DNA of 64,000 nucleotides from Chrysogorgia sp. JL179-B06. Taxonomy: Eukaryota > Cnidaria > Anthozoa > Scleralcyonacea > Chrysogorgiidae. The position numbers and the translations under genes were made by a program. This document shows, one piece after another, positions 11,719 to 24,491 of the stretch (its first letter is position 1; each line of letters starts with the position of its first letter). The notes beneath the pieces are model-generated. The model saw nothing but the letters and a program-made list of their open reading frames with translations, made no database searches and was not told the origin of the DNA. The stretch lies in the NCBI GenBank assembly GCA_035772405.1, contig JAYKKM010000199.1:713501-777500 (forward strand). The letters are read 5' to 3'.

Positions 11719-12398
11719 GGTAGCAAGATCCCTCTGAATACATTTTTAATACCATACAATATAACAATTAACCCTTACAACCATTTGATAGAACATATGA
11801 CAAATAATATTTCCACACAAAAAGTTTGCATAAATTATGCTAATTAGCTGACGAAATGGCCGCCGATTGGTCAAAATCGGGATATACTTCAAACAAATTT
11901 GCCATTTTCCAAACACTATTTCTCCCTCATGGGAAAATGAAAATTTCTCCCTCATGGGAAAATATATTTCAATAAAATTTTCACCACAGCCTCCTAACAG
12001 GAATATCTAGGGAATGGTGGTAGGAATTTTGAATCTGATTCATACTTATCTGACATAATTAATATAATTTAGGTGGTGGAAATTGAAAAAAAAAGAAAAA
12101 AGCATGTCAGAAAATAGCTGAAAGTTTATATTGAAAATGCTACCACCAGAATATGCCTTAGTATATAAGCTATAAACTCAGAAACTTTCAGGACCTTATC
12201 TCTAAAACTGCCTGAGAAATCTTGTTTGAAGTATATCCCGATTTTGACCAATCGGCGGCCATTTCGTCAGCTAATTAGCATAATTTTGCAAACTTTTTGT
12301 GTGGAAATATTATTTGTCATATGTTCTATCAAATGGTTGTAAGGGTTAATTGTTATATTGTATGGTATTAAAAATGTATTCAGAGGGATCTTGCTACC
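11719..12398. mobile_element. TTAA-flanked long-inverted-repeat element (piggyBac-type MITE?)
   Basis: The two ends, GGTAGCAAGATCCCTCTGAA and its complement, belong to arms of about 180 bp (11719-11897 and 12226-12398) that are almost perfect inverted copies. TTAA flanks both sides (11715-11718 and 12399-12402). TTAA is the piggyBac target, so piggyBac-driven mobility is a reasonable inference. The 330-bp middle has no coding content. Arm identity is high, which suggests recent insertion. Confidence 0.75.
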
Positions 12399-12965
12399 TT
12401 AAGCAATTGTTGACCTTCATAACCTCTCCTTCAGACATTGAAAAAAAATCATAACCTCTCCTCAAGGAGACTTCAAGTTTACTAACTCTCTTTTTATATT
12501 TTAAAAACATAAAATTAATTTCTTGAAATGAAAACCCTTCTCATAAACCCTGCACTTGAAAAATCAAGGCAAACCTACACAATATATACAGATGACAATG
12601 ATTGTATAACTCCAAAATGTGTTTATTATAAAACGTCAAGTATTCATCATAACTGTTGAAAAAGAGCTCCAACAAGCAAATTAGTAACATTGACAGACGG
12701 GCTATAACCTGGCGCACAAGATTTCTGTAAAATTTAATATAAAGAGCTCAGATGAAAGTTGACAAATTTAGCATTGTTTATGAAGGCGATATATTTTATT
12801 TTTCAGTGTACATGTATTTTTCTTGTTGAATATCAAAACTGTTTTTAAGACTCATTTTTTTCCGTAACCCCTCCTTCTTCTAGTCAGAAATTAACATAAC
12901 CCCTCCCTCGGCAATCTTTAAAATTTCGTAACCGTAACCCCTCCCAAAAACATCCACCCCCTCCT

Positions 12966-13401
12966 ACACACGTAAAAACACACAGTCTGTTTCTGCCTGT
13001 GAACAGCCTAAAACACGGTTGATATCGGCAGGATTGAGCTGGCCAGCTTGAACAGGGTTGTCAACAGATCCGTTCATGGATGTTGAAACAGTATTGTTCA
13101 TGCCTGATGATCGAACAGGCTTGAACAGTGTTGAACAACATTGTTCATACATGATCACAACATGTTGTCAGAGCATGATGAAATAACAAGGTTGAACAGC
13201 GTTGTTACAACAGCCATGAACATGGTTGTTCTATCAAGCTGGTTTTTGCATGTTCTCACATGCATGAACAACTGCTGTCGATTCAACAAGCCTGTCACAA
13301 CATGTTGAAACATGCTTGAACAGTGCTGTTATTTTAACAGTCCTGATCTATCATGTTGACAATGCTGTTACAGGCATCGTGAGAGATTTTTATGTGTGTG
13401 C
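12966..13401. mobile_element. Short element packed with CATGTT/GTTGAACA palindromes
   Basis: Ends ACACACGTAAAAAC (left) and GATTTTTATGTGTGTG (right) are inverted copies. Between them, words such as TGTTGAACA, TTGTTCA, ACATGTTG and their complements recur in both orientations, so the single strand could fold many ways. A second element with the same left end (TACACACGTAAAAAC) is at 47575 but with different internal words (CTGTTACAG, TGATAC). Confidence 0.5.
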
Positions 13402-13734
13402 CTCCACCCCATAAATAATAACCGCTCCCTAAGTTTATGAAGTTGAAATTTCTATGGCACTCCATAGGGACTTAGTATCGCTTCATATAAATTGAGAATT
13501 TTTAAACATGGAAACATAGTCGATGTAGGTATGGTGTGGAAACTCGACGAAAGACTTTGTTCTATGTTTTTTATGCAAATTTGTGCACGCTGACGGTTAA
13601 TGAACAAATCAAATATCGAAGGGCCTTCCCCTCGAAACGTAGACAACTCGCACGCTATTTCGGCAGTACACCAACCTTTTTAGATATTTGATCGGTTACT
13701 GAACACATTGTTTTTTGATATACCGTTTTTCCTC

Positions 13735-14152
13735 TAATAAACGCCTAGCCTCAAATAAACCCTAGCCTCAAATAAACGCCTCCCTCTAATAAACGCCTCC
13801 CTCTAATAAATGCCTCCCTCTAATAAACGCCTCCCCTTTTCATACAAGTATGCCAATAAACGCCTCCCTCTAATAAACGCCTCCCTCTAATAAACACCTC
13901 CCTCTAATAAACGCCTCCCTCTAATAAACTCCTCCCTCTAATAAACGCCTCCCTCTAATAAATGCCTCCCTCTAATAAACGCCTCCCCTTTTCATACAAG
14001 TATGCCAATAAACGCCTCCCTCTAATAAACGCCTCCCTCTAATAAACGCCTCCCTCTAATAAACGCCTCCCTCTAATAAACGCCTCCCTCTAATAAACGC
14101 CTCCCCTTTTCATACAAGAATGCCAATAAACGCCTCCCTCTAATAAACGTAG
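13735..14152. repeat. 17-bp minisatellite with a higher-order unit
   Basis: Tandem copies of TAATAAACGCCTCCCTC run through this block. Three times (about 13832, 13985 and 14105) the array is broken by CCCTTTTCATACAAGTATGCC or a close variant, so groups of 17-mers form a larger repeat. A few decayed copies recur at 14466-14530. No coding content. Confidence 0.92.
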
Positions 14153-15762
14153 TCTGCGATAGCAGACTGCCTCTCGCCCGCACCCTATAAGACTATAAAA
14201 CGTAGACTATAATAAATGCCGCACACAGAACGGAAAGTGCAAGAAAAAGGATGCTAATATTTACAGATTTATTTATTTTTGTGTGGCAATAATTAATGGA
14301 ACCAAACAAGGAATATTTTTGATTTCATCCACAGACGTTGACTTGCTTCATTGTCGAAGTGATGTAAACAACTCAGTTTAAACTAGCCATTGTTAAAGTA
14401 AATAATAATAAAAGTAAAAACGAAAAAAGAACTGGACCTCGTGCTCGGTCAATAACATATTGTTTAATAAACGCCTTCCTCTAATAAACGCCTCCCTCTA
14501 ATAAACGCTGCATCAAATTGTTTCAAAATTTAATAAACGCCAACAAATAATTTAAGCAATCATCCCATTAGCAATGTTTGGGTTCAATTATTCAAAAATG
14601 CTGTTTAATTATTAACGTAAAATAAAGGGTTTGTGCATGGTGTGGTACCGTCCAACATAAATCACACAGCTCATTTATTAACCGTAATATTGAAGTTTGC
14701 CGAGTTTCCACACCCTAACCTCCATGGACTATGGTGGAAACCTACTTGTTCTTTTGTAGTTTATCATTCAATCAGAGTTACTAGATCAAAATAATTTGGG
14801 TGGTAATGATTTTATATTCTGGTTAAATAATGTTGTTAGGATTACATTAGAGAAAGCTATGAAATAAAATGATACACAACAAATGGAAAGTAGGACACCT
14901 GGTGTGAATTGAAACCACCAGGAGAAAATATTGGGTGCCACATGCCGGGACTAAAAAAATGCGGTATTCGGTATAAAATGCGGACTGGGGAAAAATACAT
15001 ATTAAGCCTGCTTTCCACATATACATGTATAGTCATAACAGTCGGCACCAGTCTCCGACTCAGTGATCGCCGACTCATGTAGTTTCCATATACAGTAGAA
15101 CCCAAGTGGCCGCTTAATTGGAATTTGTCAAAATTAACATAAGGCGTGGCAGAAACGTAATTTTATTTCAAAAAGATCATGCTTGTGTCTTATGAAAACT
15201 GTGCACACAATGTATTATATAAAAAAATTTATAAACAACATTTTTTTATAGAATACATTGTGTGCAACAGTTTTCATGTTGTTTATAAATGTACCATGCA
15301 TTATTGAAACTACAAACACTGATATAAATTGTCGCGAAAACACTATTTGTAATTTCAAGAATTATAGAATTCCTCTCAAGAAAATATGGCATAACAAGTT
15401 AAGTAGATAAATGCTTTTAAAAAGAAAATCGACATATAAAAACAACAAATCTGTCAGATGCAAAGAGGGTACTTAAAAAATTCATGTATATGCCTCTAGC
15501 TTTGGATCATGGAGCTTCAATGCATAAATTATATTGTTTGAATAGGACAATGCGAGTTCCTGGTGTCCATGAAACTGCGCAAAGTTTAGCAACTTCTCCC
15601 CCAGTTCCATTGCCTCTGTTAGGATTTGACTTAACACAGCTGCCTAGTCACTCGCTACTAACACGGATGTTTTATCAGTTTTTGTCGCATTTTATTTCTG
15701 AATGTCATCACGTTTCTTCAAACAACGTTGAACTGTTTTATACCAATGTGGGTCTTATTACA
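14153..15762. other. Intergenic, no gene; transposon end at 15093
   Basis: Apart from the decayed 17-mers at 14466-14530, no gene-like frame is seen. Around 15170-15300 a sequence (TGCACACAATGTATT / complement) forms a loose inverted repeat with arms of about 60 bp. At 15091 a TA followed by CAGTAGAACCCAAGTGGCC looks like the left end of a pogo-type element; its right end was not found, though GGTGGCCGCTTAATAGG at 16170 is from a related sequence. Confidence 0.5.
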
Positions 15763-16120
15763 TATTTTTATTTATTTTTTATTTTATTAGCTTCACCATT
15801 GTGCCAAAAAAAACCACCAAAAAAGAAACCTAACATAGATTACATTATATAGTAATAAAACAATGGCAGGGTGACCGGACCCAGAATTTAAAAGTGTATT
15901 TACAAATAATAATAATAAATAATTACTGTTAATTTAATAATAATACACAACAACTGTAGCTCAGGAGGGCCGCACCGAAATGTAAAATTATTATAACATC
16001 AACCCAAGTCAGTTTTAGGGTTAGGGTTTGGGTTAGCGAATATTTGAATTTCGGTTTGTTCATATATCGAGAAAGCGCCCCATTTTCTACACCATGCCAA
16101 GATTAGTTATGATCAATAAC
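15763..16120 (-). mobile_element. LINE family A 3' end (truncated copy)
   Basis: Begins with (TTTAT)n then TTAGCTTCACCATTGTGCC and AAACAATGGCAGGGTGACCG, matching the copy at 39785. The match continues to CTGTAGCTCAGGAGGGCCGC. A stretch of about 110 bp containing a telomere-like GGTTAGGGTTTGGGTTAG (16015-16035) interrupts it before the shared TTCTACACCAYGCCAAGATTA. No intact reverse-transcriptase frame. Confidence 0.65.
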
Positions 16121-16900
16121 TCTTATATAATATTCTTATATAATATTATTTTATATAAAACATTACATTTTTGGTGGCCGCTTAATAGGGGTAAAAACAA
16201 CAACAGAACCTTCACGGTGGCCCCGCTTGGGAAGCCATTTTGAAATTAGCCACAAAGTGCATTATGGGATACATTTACTGTCGCAGCACTGCAGGCAAAA
16301 TTTTGTGTTTCCATATCGTTGCTTTTCCATATAGAAAAGAAGCTGTAACTCCCTTGAAACAAACCCGTTTCGAAACAATCAAGAGGCGGACTTGGAGCAA
16401 GTCTATGCTAACTTTTGAATGATAAACAACATTGAAATGGACCTAGCATTCCAAGTTTCAAAACACTTGCTATTCCTGCAATTAAGTCACTTAAGTCGTC
16501 CTTCAAATTAAGTCACTCAGTCATCAAATTTTTTGTTTGTTTTTCGTTGTTTTTTTGTTTGTTTTTTGTTGTTGTTTTTTTGTTGTTGTTTTTTGCGGGC
16601 GTTTTCCATCTTTCCTTCTTCTTTTCCTCGTGTAAAATATATCATGTAACTACTTTCCATGTTAATATATAATTATATATCCATAGGTATATATATATAT
16701 TTAGTTATACTGTATATATCTATAAGTCTCCTAGTATAGTGTAATACTGATTTAGGAGTATTTCATTAAAACATTAAAGGGGGAGCAGTCGAGCCTAGCC
16801 AATCAGATGAGGTCTTGACACGAATAGCCAATCAGATGCTGGTCACCATCACAAACCTCTCCGCGCGGTCACTTTAATCTCCAAAGGTCTCGTCCTTGCA
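16121..16900. promoter_or_regulatory. Upstream region of the RING gene
   Basis: Contains a GTTTTTTGTTGTTGTTTTTTT low-complexity tract (16530-16600) and a TATA-rich stretch (16640-16720). The 130 bp before the start codon carry GC-richer sequence and two copies of AGCCAATCAGATG (about 16798 and 16827), each with a CCAAT box. The paired CCAAT boxes 70-100 bp before the start are a plausible core promoter for the RING gene; this is inferred. Confidence 0.4.
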
Positions 16901-18258
16901 ATGGATCTTTTCAGCGAGCTTGATAAAAGCTACCAAAACACGAAATGTAACCTTGACTTAGAACGAAGGTTCAGTTGTGTTGTTTGTTTGTCGCCAAAGT
17001 TTAAAATGGTGTACGGTTTGTGTCAGCACAAAATATGTATAACGTGTGGTTACGACTCAAACAGAGCCCTCAAAATGGCGTTTCGTCGTTGTCCAACGTG
17101 CCAACAAGAAGACGTTTTTCCTAACGTTCAACCAAATATCCCAGAAGATAACATCATTGCTCAAAGACTATGTGGTATAATGGTCTGTAAGTACAAAGGT
17201 TGCGACCAAGAGGTTTGGGCTTGGGAGAAAGAAGACCATGAATTGTAAGTATTTTATATATAAACTTAATGACCAGAGTGAGAGTGTTTTGTGTATTTAA
17301 ATGCAGCAGCAAATTACGCATGGCAATGTTTGAACATTATTATGAAAGGGAAAAATTAAGTTGTTGACCAAGTTATTTTATAGAGAGAAAATATAATTCG
17401 GCTTACACGTAACTACGAATATCAGAACTATGAATTCCCTCCTAAAATCTCCCTCGTATATATAAATTATTTCATCGTGACGTGCAGTCAGTTATGCTCT
17501 CGGCTTTTTTGGACCGTCTAGATTTTGTTCCTACAGAAACTGTTCACCAAAATATAATGGATATTACTCTGTGAAGGATGACTACAGGTATTGTGATTCA
17601 AACATTACTTTTTAAAATTTACGATGTTTATTATACACTGGGTTGAATCCAATAATATTGCTATGGGACACTCAAACACATGTACAGGTATTTGGAAAAT
17701 AAACACAGTGACCCCCCTTGTTTTCCATTTGTTTTTCATTCAATATTACAGAATTTTTAAATTTATTATAATACATGCAAAATTTCAGCATACAGTAGGT
17801 CACCAGACAAAATACTGAAATATGCAGATTTTTTATTGAGAAATGAGGTTTTGGTGATATCAGCAATTTGCATGCATCATGCAAAATGTGTGAGATGACA
17901 ACAGCAACTCGTATTTGTTGATCTGCTAGACAGTCACACTAGTTTGTAGAATGTTAGAAATTTTAAGTTAGGAGTGGAATGTCATGAAGCAGAACCTATT
18001 GTATGCTTACAAAGTAGCTTACATTACCACTGGTGTTTTTTAAGTGAAACTAACTGAGATATGTCTTGCAGTTCCATTATACCAAAATCCCCATCAAGGA
18101 GATGGCAAACACATGGCAAGCTTTCCGATTCTGACAATGGCACTACAAGTGGTCAAACCCTCAGGCTAAAACAGAAAAAAAGTCATTCTGCAAGATCCGA
18201 GAGATCTTTGTCTAGATACAATTTGCGGAGAAACCACAATAGGAGTGCAAGAACTTGA
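16901..18258 (+). CDS. Small RING-finger protein, probable E3 ubiquitin ligase
   Basis: Three exons, 16901-17244, 17537-17587 and 18072-18258, join in phase to 193 residues. A C3HC4 RING finger spans about residues 26-67: CVVC, then CQHKICITC, then CPTC. It is followed by a single Cys/His cluster (CKYKGCDQEVWAWEKEDHELNC shortened here: C-x4-C, later H-x3-C) like the zinc finger after the RING in TRAF-type or SIAH-type ligases. The last exon is basic and serine-rich (KQKKSHSARSERSLSRYNLR) and could bind nucleic acid or act as a nuclear signal. RING proteins recruit ubiquitin-charged E2 enzymes. I do not recognise a named orthologue. It is convergent with BPNT1. Confidence 0.82.
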
Positions 18259-18695
18259 AAATAGTGCACTATACCAGGCACTAAAACCAACTACTGCATG
18301 GCAAAGAAGTTCATGACAAAGAAGTTCACTTTGTCAAAACCAAGTGTCATCAAAATTACTTGTATAATTATATATTAATATTTTTTGTCAATACTCATGC
18401 CAATACAAAAAAAATTGTAAATAAATGTACATACTGTAAATTACCAGTATATTTTCTTGTCAAGCCGTAGTATATAAATGTTATTTATGGTGGTGCAACT
18501 GATGAAATAGTGCAAACAGTTGAGATTATTGATGTTTTTGTATATCAGTATTTGTATATCAGTATATCAGTATGTATATTAGTCCCAATAATTACTGATT
18601 TGGCAATTACTTTGGCAGTGTAAAAGACTGTGGTTACACCTGAAATCTACACTTCTTAAGATTCAAAGGCAATGGCAAAAGTAGACACGGTTTAA

Positions 18696-19175
18696 AGTGC
18701 CCATAACCTCAAAATGTTTTATTGTCTTGTTTGGAAGAACTTTTAAAATGATAATAAAAGTAACTTTTATTGAAGATTTTCGTTTCTTTGCTTTCTTTTT
18801 GAGATATATCAGTTTGTTTGATATGCAAATGTCTGGAATTTCGTCACACATGCATAATGAGTTATTGGAGAAATGTGTATATCTTTATTCTCGAACGAAA
18901 TCCTTTAAAATCAAGAAGTTTGGTGTTGTGGGAGAAACGCACACGCACACACGTTATTCACACTTTAGTGTTTTTATTTTATGAACGCTAAGATATATAA
19001 CATTCTCTGATAACTCATTATACATGTGTGACAAAATTCCAGATATTTGCATATAAAACAAACTGATATATCTCAAAAAGAAAGCGAAGAAGTGAAAATC
19101 TTCAAAAGAAGTAACTTTATCATTTTAAAAGTTCTTCCAAATAAGACAATAAAAACTTTTGCAGTTAAGGGCACT
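18696..19175. mobile_element. TTAA-flanked AGTGCC fold-back element
   Basis: Ends AGTGCCCATAACCTC and its inverted partner GTTAAGGGCACT are flanked by TTAA at 18692-18695 and 19176-19179. The arms are long inverted copies almost to the middle, which holds a short GCACACGCACACACG spacer. Two half-copies lie at 26170-26397 and 26811-27064. It sits between the 3' ends of the RING gene and BPNT1. TTAA flanks suggest a piggyBac-type mechanism. Confidence 0.75.
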
Positions 19176-19468
19176 TTAACACAATATTTTTTTAGCATTT
19201 CTTATTTTCTTGGGACTTTGTAAAACAATAAAATAACCACTTGTCCTGTTACTTTACTCAACAGTCAAAATTTAATAAAACATCCACCTAATCATCAGAT
19301 ATACCGTCAGATCTTTTGTAGTTATATTGTTTGGAATTATGTTTGAATTATAATGTTAATTTAGCTTTTTAAATAATGTCCAAGAGCTTGCTTGTGGTTT
19401 AATTTTATTAAGAGCAGGGGTCTACATATTTAATGACATATAAATAATAGTACCGGTAATCTAGTACT

Positions 19469-22400
19469 TCATTTGCTTCCAGACAAACTGGCCTTAACAC
19501 TTTCAGGAATCTTGCTCAAGAGGTTGTCATGATTTGCTAATGTTGCAAGTATACCTCTGTGGTTCATGTAATTTCCATCAACATCGTAATCGTATTGAAT
19601 TGGTTTTCCTAACACATCGGTGAAATTGCCTCCTGCTGCCCGTAGGATTGCTTCTGGGGCACAAGTATCCCATCTTTTGGTTCCTTTACTGGCATAGACA
19701 TATGCATCTACCTCTCCAAGGAGTACAAGCAATGCTTTGTATCCTGAGCCACCTACCCTTGCAATTCTGTTGGGGTTCATGGCTGTTACAGCTTCTAAAT
19801 TGACTTGACTGGCATGAGACTTTGTTGTGACAATAACAAGTCCTTCATGTGTAGTCGGCTTGTATCCAAATGCTCCTATGCCCTGTACTCCCCATATTGT
19901 ACGGCCAAGGGTCTCTGAGCTTGATTCTGGTTTGTAAAATGGTTGATGAATCACACCGGCAATGGGCTTGCCACAGTGTGATATTCCAATCAGCACTGTG
20001 ACATGCTCTATCCGACCTAAAATTCATTAAAATATGGCATATAAGAAACCTTACAGTTACTGAGTGCTGTTTGTGTCTGAATGTTTGTAGAAATTCCTTG
20101 ATTTTTGTGCAAAGGCTGTTCAATCTTGATGGTGTAGTTGTGGCTAATGTATGGCGGTATTGGTTCTGATGATATACCGGTATACCGTAAGATAAACCGG
20201 TCTCATGACTATCATCAGTTTATCTTTTTATTTAAACTGCAAGAAAAGTTCAGTTCACAAATGAGAAACAAACACAATGTGTGTGTGCGCGTGCAAAATA
20301 ATATATACTAGATTAGATTTTAACTTTTAAACGATCGCTAAGATGGATAATGTTCTGTCTCAGCGATTGCAACAATTGCGATTGTGGTTCCATTTGATCG
20401 CTGCGATCACTGAGTTCATTTTTTACTTTTGAGCAATTGTGACGATTGTACTCATCGTAGCAATCATGTGTGAAGAGGCTTTTGAATATGGTGTTGAAAT
20501 ATGTAATAAAAGTAAAACACTGATTTATCCATCAAAACAAAATCCTGACAACTCGAACTTTTTTCCCATTTTCCCTTGAATGTTTGGGTTATTGGGTATC
20601 AACTGTACTTACTGTAGATCACACATTTGCTAAAAAATTGTAACGGTATACTGTGACATTTTTTGAATATCGAATACTGGTATTGAAATTCCCATTATAC
20701 TGCCCAACTCTAGTTGTTGCAACTTGTAACATGAAGCTTGTCACAAATTGTTTGACATAACACAGCTTAAAAGTATATATATTATATATAAACTTAAAGG
20801 TATGTGTGATGTGTAGGGATCATGTTAAAACACTAATCATATATGTATACTAAAAGGCTGGTTTACTGTCAAAATAATGTAAGTCATTATCAATGAGTAC
20901 CATCTGTAAACTCTTTTGTTCCATCCAAAGGATCTACCCATATTACAACCTGAAAAAAGACCAATATGAATCAGAATTTAAGAGTTAGAATTTCAGCTAC
21001 AGTATTTGTTTTTTTTTGTAAAAGTCACTGATTATCTACCTGAATTAGAAAACAGAACAGTTCCAACCACAATCTACAGCTGTTGTTATATAGGCATGCT
21101 ATTTTCCCCTTATGAGGCAAAGTTGGCAAACTTTGATTGGTTGAACACAATATGATCACAACATGACAACATGCAACAAACATACATTGTTTCCCTCAGA
21201 CAATGAGAATTAATTCCTCTCAAAGCGCGATCTTTCCTTTGATTTTTTTGTGTACGGTATCATACACAAAAGGAACAGTTCATTAGAAGGTTTAACTTAA
21301 AATAGTTCTGAATTAGATGTGTTAGTTCCTAAGTGTCGTACTAAACTCTTCCAAACTGGAACTAATTAATACACCTTGTATTAATTAGGTGAAAGTGTAA
21401 TAAATAAATAAATAAACAAACTTTAATAGTTTCAGACACCAACCTCTTCCTCTCTGACATCTTTTAGTTCAGGAGGACATTGATGCTCCAAAACATTCGA
21501 ATCATCTTTGCTTTCAGCAACTTCTATTATCTCTGAGCAGTCTTCCTAGTAGAGTTGTTAAATAAATATTAAATTCTATATTGAAATATTGTTTATTTTC
21601 ACTGTACTTCATCATCCACTCTTATTTTACACTTCATAATTATACCATGAGCTTGAGTTGTAATGAGCTCATAGCCAACGAGGCACCACAAGCGCTGAGG
21701 TGGCTATTAGTTCATATACGACGAGAGCTAATGGTATAATCGTTTTATTATATAGCCAAACACTTAGTCAGTTCGGGGTTTCTTCATACAAAGTGGTTAT
21801 ATTTACGGCAGGATATATAGGCGTTCGTTCCCAACCAGCGATTTCTGGTCAAGTTTGATAAAAGTTAGTTTGCCCATAGTTGTTTTGGTTACGGTTAGTA
21901 TTTTGGTGATGTTGGGGTCAGCGTTTCGTTGAATTCTAGGAGACTGCCATAAATATAGCTTGGTCAGCCTTCTTTATAACACCCTGTTGATTTCAGCCTA
22001 AAAAACATGCCACCATCTTGGGTTTTTTCTCTACATGGCCAAATCTCTCACAAGCTTGTTACAAGTCTGTGAACAAGCTTGTAACAATGCTGTCAATTCC
22101 AGATGTTGTAACAAGCTTGTGACCACAAGCTTGTTACGACATGTCGTTATGCAGACTTGGTTGTTGAAACAACCGACTGATTTCTGACTAGCGTCAGATT
22201 CCAACAAGCTTGTAACAAGCCTGCAGCAGACTTGTTACATCTTCTGCAAAATTGGCCGTGTAGTAGAGGAGCCAATCAAATTACGAGATAGCTCATATCC
22301 TACTTATATTACGGTTCTTTGGCATTAAATTTTTCCCATTACCTACACAAGTTTGTTTATTGTTGAAACTGTATATTTAAATATAAATAACAATAAAAAT

Positions 22401-23856
22401 TTCCACTGTCATGCAAGCGAAAACATCTTACTCTCTCTATATTTCTAAATGAAATTGAATTTTAGTCATAACTACTAAACATCTTATTACCCTACCTCTT
22501 CTCCCACAATTTTTACTGCAGGGAACCTGTTTTGCAATGATGTAATGATGCACTTCTGTGCTGCTCGGTCAGCAATTGTCTGCGGATCAAACTCTCCTGT
22601 TCCACACCCCTAAATCACATGGGTTTGGAATTAAGTCAAGCTACAACAACCAGGCCCGGAGCTGGGGGCGCAACACCCCCACAAAAATCTTTTTATGAGT
22701 TTCAGTTGGCAGAAGTTATATTTTAGCAGTGCTGCAAATAGCGGCCGGTCAACGGTCGATATTTGGCCGTTGACCGTCAAATTTTTGTTTTCAATGATTT
22801 CGTTTTTTTTGTTAAACATGTGAAATTTCACAGTACGGACCGCTCATCAAGTGTAATGAAATCAGTGGCTTTATAATGTTATAGTGATTCAAAAGGAAAG
22901 ATGAATGAAGAATTGTCAAATGTTCCAGTGTAATAGACATTGAAGAAACAAACTGAACAGCAAAATGAATGACCGGCAGGATTTACTGTTTGACTGCCAG
23001 AATTAAATTTCTTATGATGATCATGACCGGCGGATTACAAAAAATTATTTGCAGCACTATTTTAAACAGAAGTTATATTTTAATTGGCAGAAGTTATATT
23101 TTAGTTGACAGAAGTTATATTTTAGACATGTTCGATTTAACACGGACAAGTAGAATCATTAACTTTTAGCACTTATCAGTTTAAATTTAATTAATTTCAA
23201 ACTAAAAATCTAATGTTGATTTTTAAATATTTTGTTTATATGTAAATGTAATCAACGAGAGAACACCGAAGACATAAATTTATTAAAATGTCATCATGTT
23301 TTCATCACTGATCTATATAGGTTTTCATTCCGTATTGAGAGTGCGTTATTAACGTTAACCATTTCACCAGCTGACCCATTTTAGTAGGCACCCAACGGAA
23401 AGACAATATTTTGAGAAGATGTAGTCGGCACAAGCTCGTGCGTCAGTCGGTTGAAGTGAGCTTACACCCCCCTGTAAAATTTTCTGAGCCCTGACAACAA
23501 TCTAAACAATCGACTTCAGACTTCTTATATTGATTTTAGGCTACATTCTGAAAATTTCAAATCATCGCCATATTAAATTCCATATACAGTATTGGGTTCT
23601 TGTTGATGCTCTACTTAGAACAACGTTGGCTGGAACACGAATGAAGCCAAACCACTTTAATTTAATAAATTTATAAACAAATTATAAACAATGAGTAAAG
23701 TTATACAAAATGAGATATCATAATCACCTTGTCTACGACCCCAAGGTCGCCATTCTGTAGAACATTACGAATGATACTACCAGCTTTATTTGCAGCAGCC
23801 ACGGAACATGAAACCAGTCGAAGAACCAAGGGAACGTTCGAAGTGACAGCCGCCAT
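19469..23856 (-). CDS. BPNT1: BPNT1, 3'(2'),5'-bisphosphate nucleotidase 1, complete
   Basis: Five minus-strand exons in order: 23856-23728, 22609-22496, 21545-21444, 20949-20901, 20016-19469. They join in phase to 313 residues, against about 308 in vertebrates. The enzyme removes the 3'-phosphate from PAP, the by-product of sulfation, and can act on inositol 1,4-bisphosphate; it needs magnesium and is inhibited by lithium. The family's two metal-site signatures are present: WVDPLDGTKEFT (exon 4 and its junction) and WDTCAPEAIL (exon 5), with GEEEDCSE before them supplying the acidic ligand. Other family strings are GDLGVVDK, ADRAAQK, GKPIAGVIHQPFY, GRTIWGVQGIGAFG and RVGGSGYK. The start gives MAAVTSNVPLVLRLV. 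No defects seen. Confidence 0.96.
22031..22263. mobile_element. Short element rich in ACAAGCTTGT palindromes
   Basis: In BPNT1 intron 2. Ends CTACATGGCCAA and TTGGCCGTGTAG are inverted with one mismatch. Inside, AAGCTTGTTACAAG, ACAAGCTTGTAACA and ACAAGCCTGCAG words alternate. The architecture is the same as at 12966 and 47575, but the vocabulary differs. Confidence 0.5.
22651..23493. mobile_element. hAT-like element with a nested CAGTGCTGC element
   Basis: In BPNT1 intron 1. Left end CAGGCCCGGAGCTGGGG, right end TTTCTGAGCCCTG, flanked by ACAACAAC (22643-22650) and ACAACAAT (23494-23501), a 7/8 target duplication. Inside it, about 22725-23057 is a second element with ends CAGTGCTGCAAATA and TATTTGCAGCACTA, again hAT style, splitting the sequence GTTGGCAGAAGTTATATTTTA, which reappears after it in several copies. 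No transposase frame. Confidence 0.55.
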
Positions 23857-24080
23857 TTTTGAACTTTTGTCAGTCTAGTGGCTAATGCAAATTCTACAAT
23901 CTGATTGGTAAACCACTCTAATTGCTAAACCACTCTATTCTGTAATCTGATTGGTTCTTTTGTCAGCACGGTTCAAAACTCTGCGTTCTTGGTTTCAGGC
24001 CTTTTTATGCACAATTCGAGAACCTCACAAGAGATTTCTGGGCTTCGTTACCCCTCAATTTATCCACTTATCAATAGCAC

Positions 24081-24220
24081 TCCGTCGAGATGACGTCAGT
24101 ATCCATGTTTGTCCGCATTTACCCATAATTCTTGCGTCCATAACAAAAAAATAGCTCATTTGCGAGTCAAATTTGGTTTTGTCCGCATTTTGGGCTATTA
24201 ATAGCAGCCAGACGCTACAC
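24081..24220. repeat. Dispersed short repeat (copy 1 of 3)
   Basis: CTCCGTCGAGATGACGTCA ... TTTACCCATAATTCTTGCG ... GCTATTAATAGCAGCCAGACG, about 140 bp. Other copies are at 49346-49505 and 49979-50440 (the latter split by a SINE). GC-rich ends and an internal palindrome-like GCTATTAATAGC suggest a MITE, but target duplications were not resolved. Confidence 0.6.
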
Positions 24221-24491
24221 TATCAACACGATCTCTTCCTTAAATTAACTATTATCCTTAATTTACAAATTGCACTGAATTAAGGATAATGGTTAATCTA
24301 ATGTTAGAACCCAACGCAACAAAGATCCTAACCCTAACACCCGCCTAATGGGTTTTCTAACCCTAACACCCCGGCAAAATTTTCTCCATCCTTATCCCCC
24401 GACGCATCCACTCCCCTACTTGGCTTGCTAAACTTATAAACAAGTGAGAGATAGTAAGCTTGTGGATTTGAGAATTAAGGATAATGGTTAA

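Larger units (their letters stand above)
11643..13430. mobile_element. Outer inverted-repeat element hosting two nested insertions
   Basis: A 21-bp perfect inverted repeat, AGGGAGCGGTTATTATTTATG at 11643-11663 and its complement at 13410-13430, bounds the block. Just inside are GGGGTGGA and CCTCCACCCC. The words CATAACCCCTC and CGTAACCCCTC recur inside at about 11700, 12420, 12455, 12865 and 12935 and belong to this outer element. Two younger insertions (11719-12398 and 12966-13401) are nested in it. No target duplication is clear and no transposase was seen. Confidence 0.6.

Noticed and set aside
16015..16040. Telomere-like GGTTAGGGTTTGGGTTAG
   Set aside because: Too short and imperfect to be a telomere; it lies inside a LINE-related repeat.
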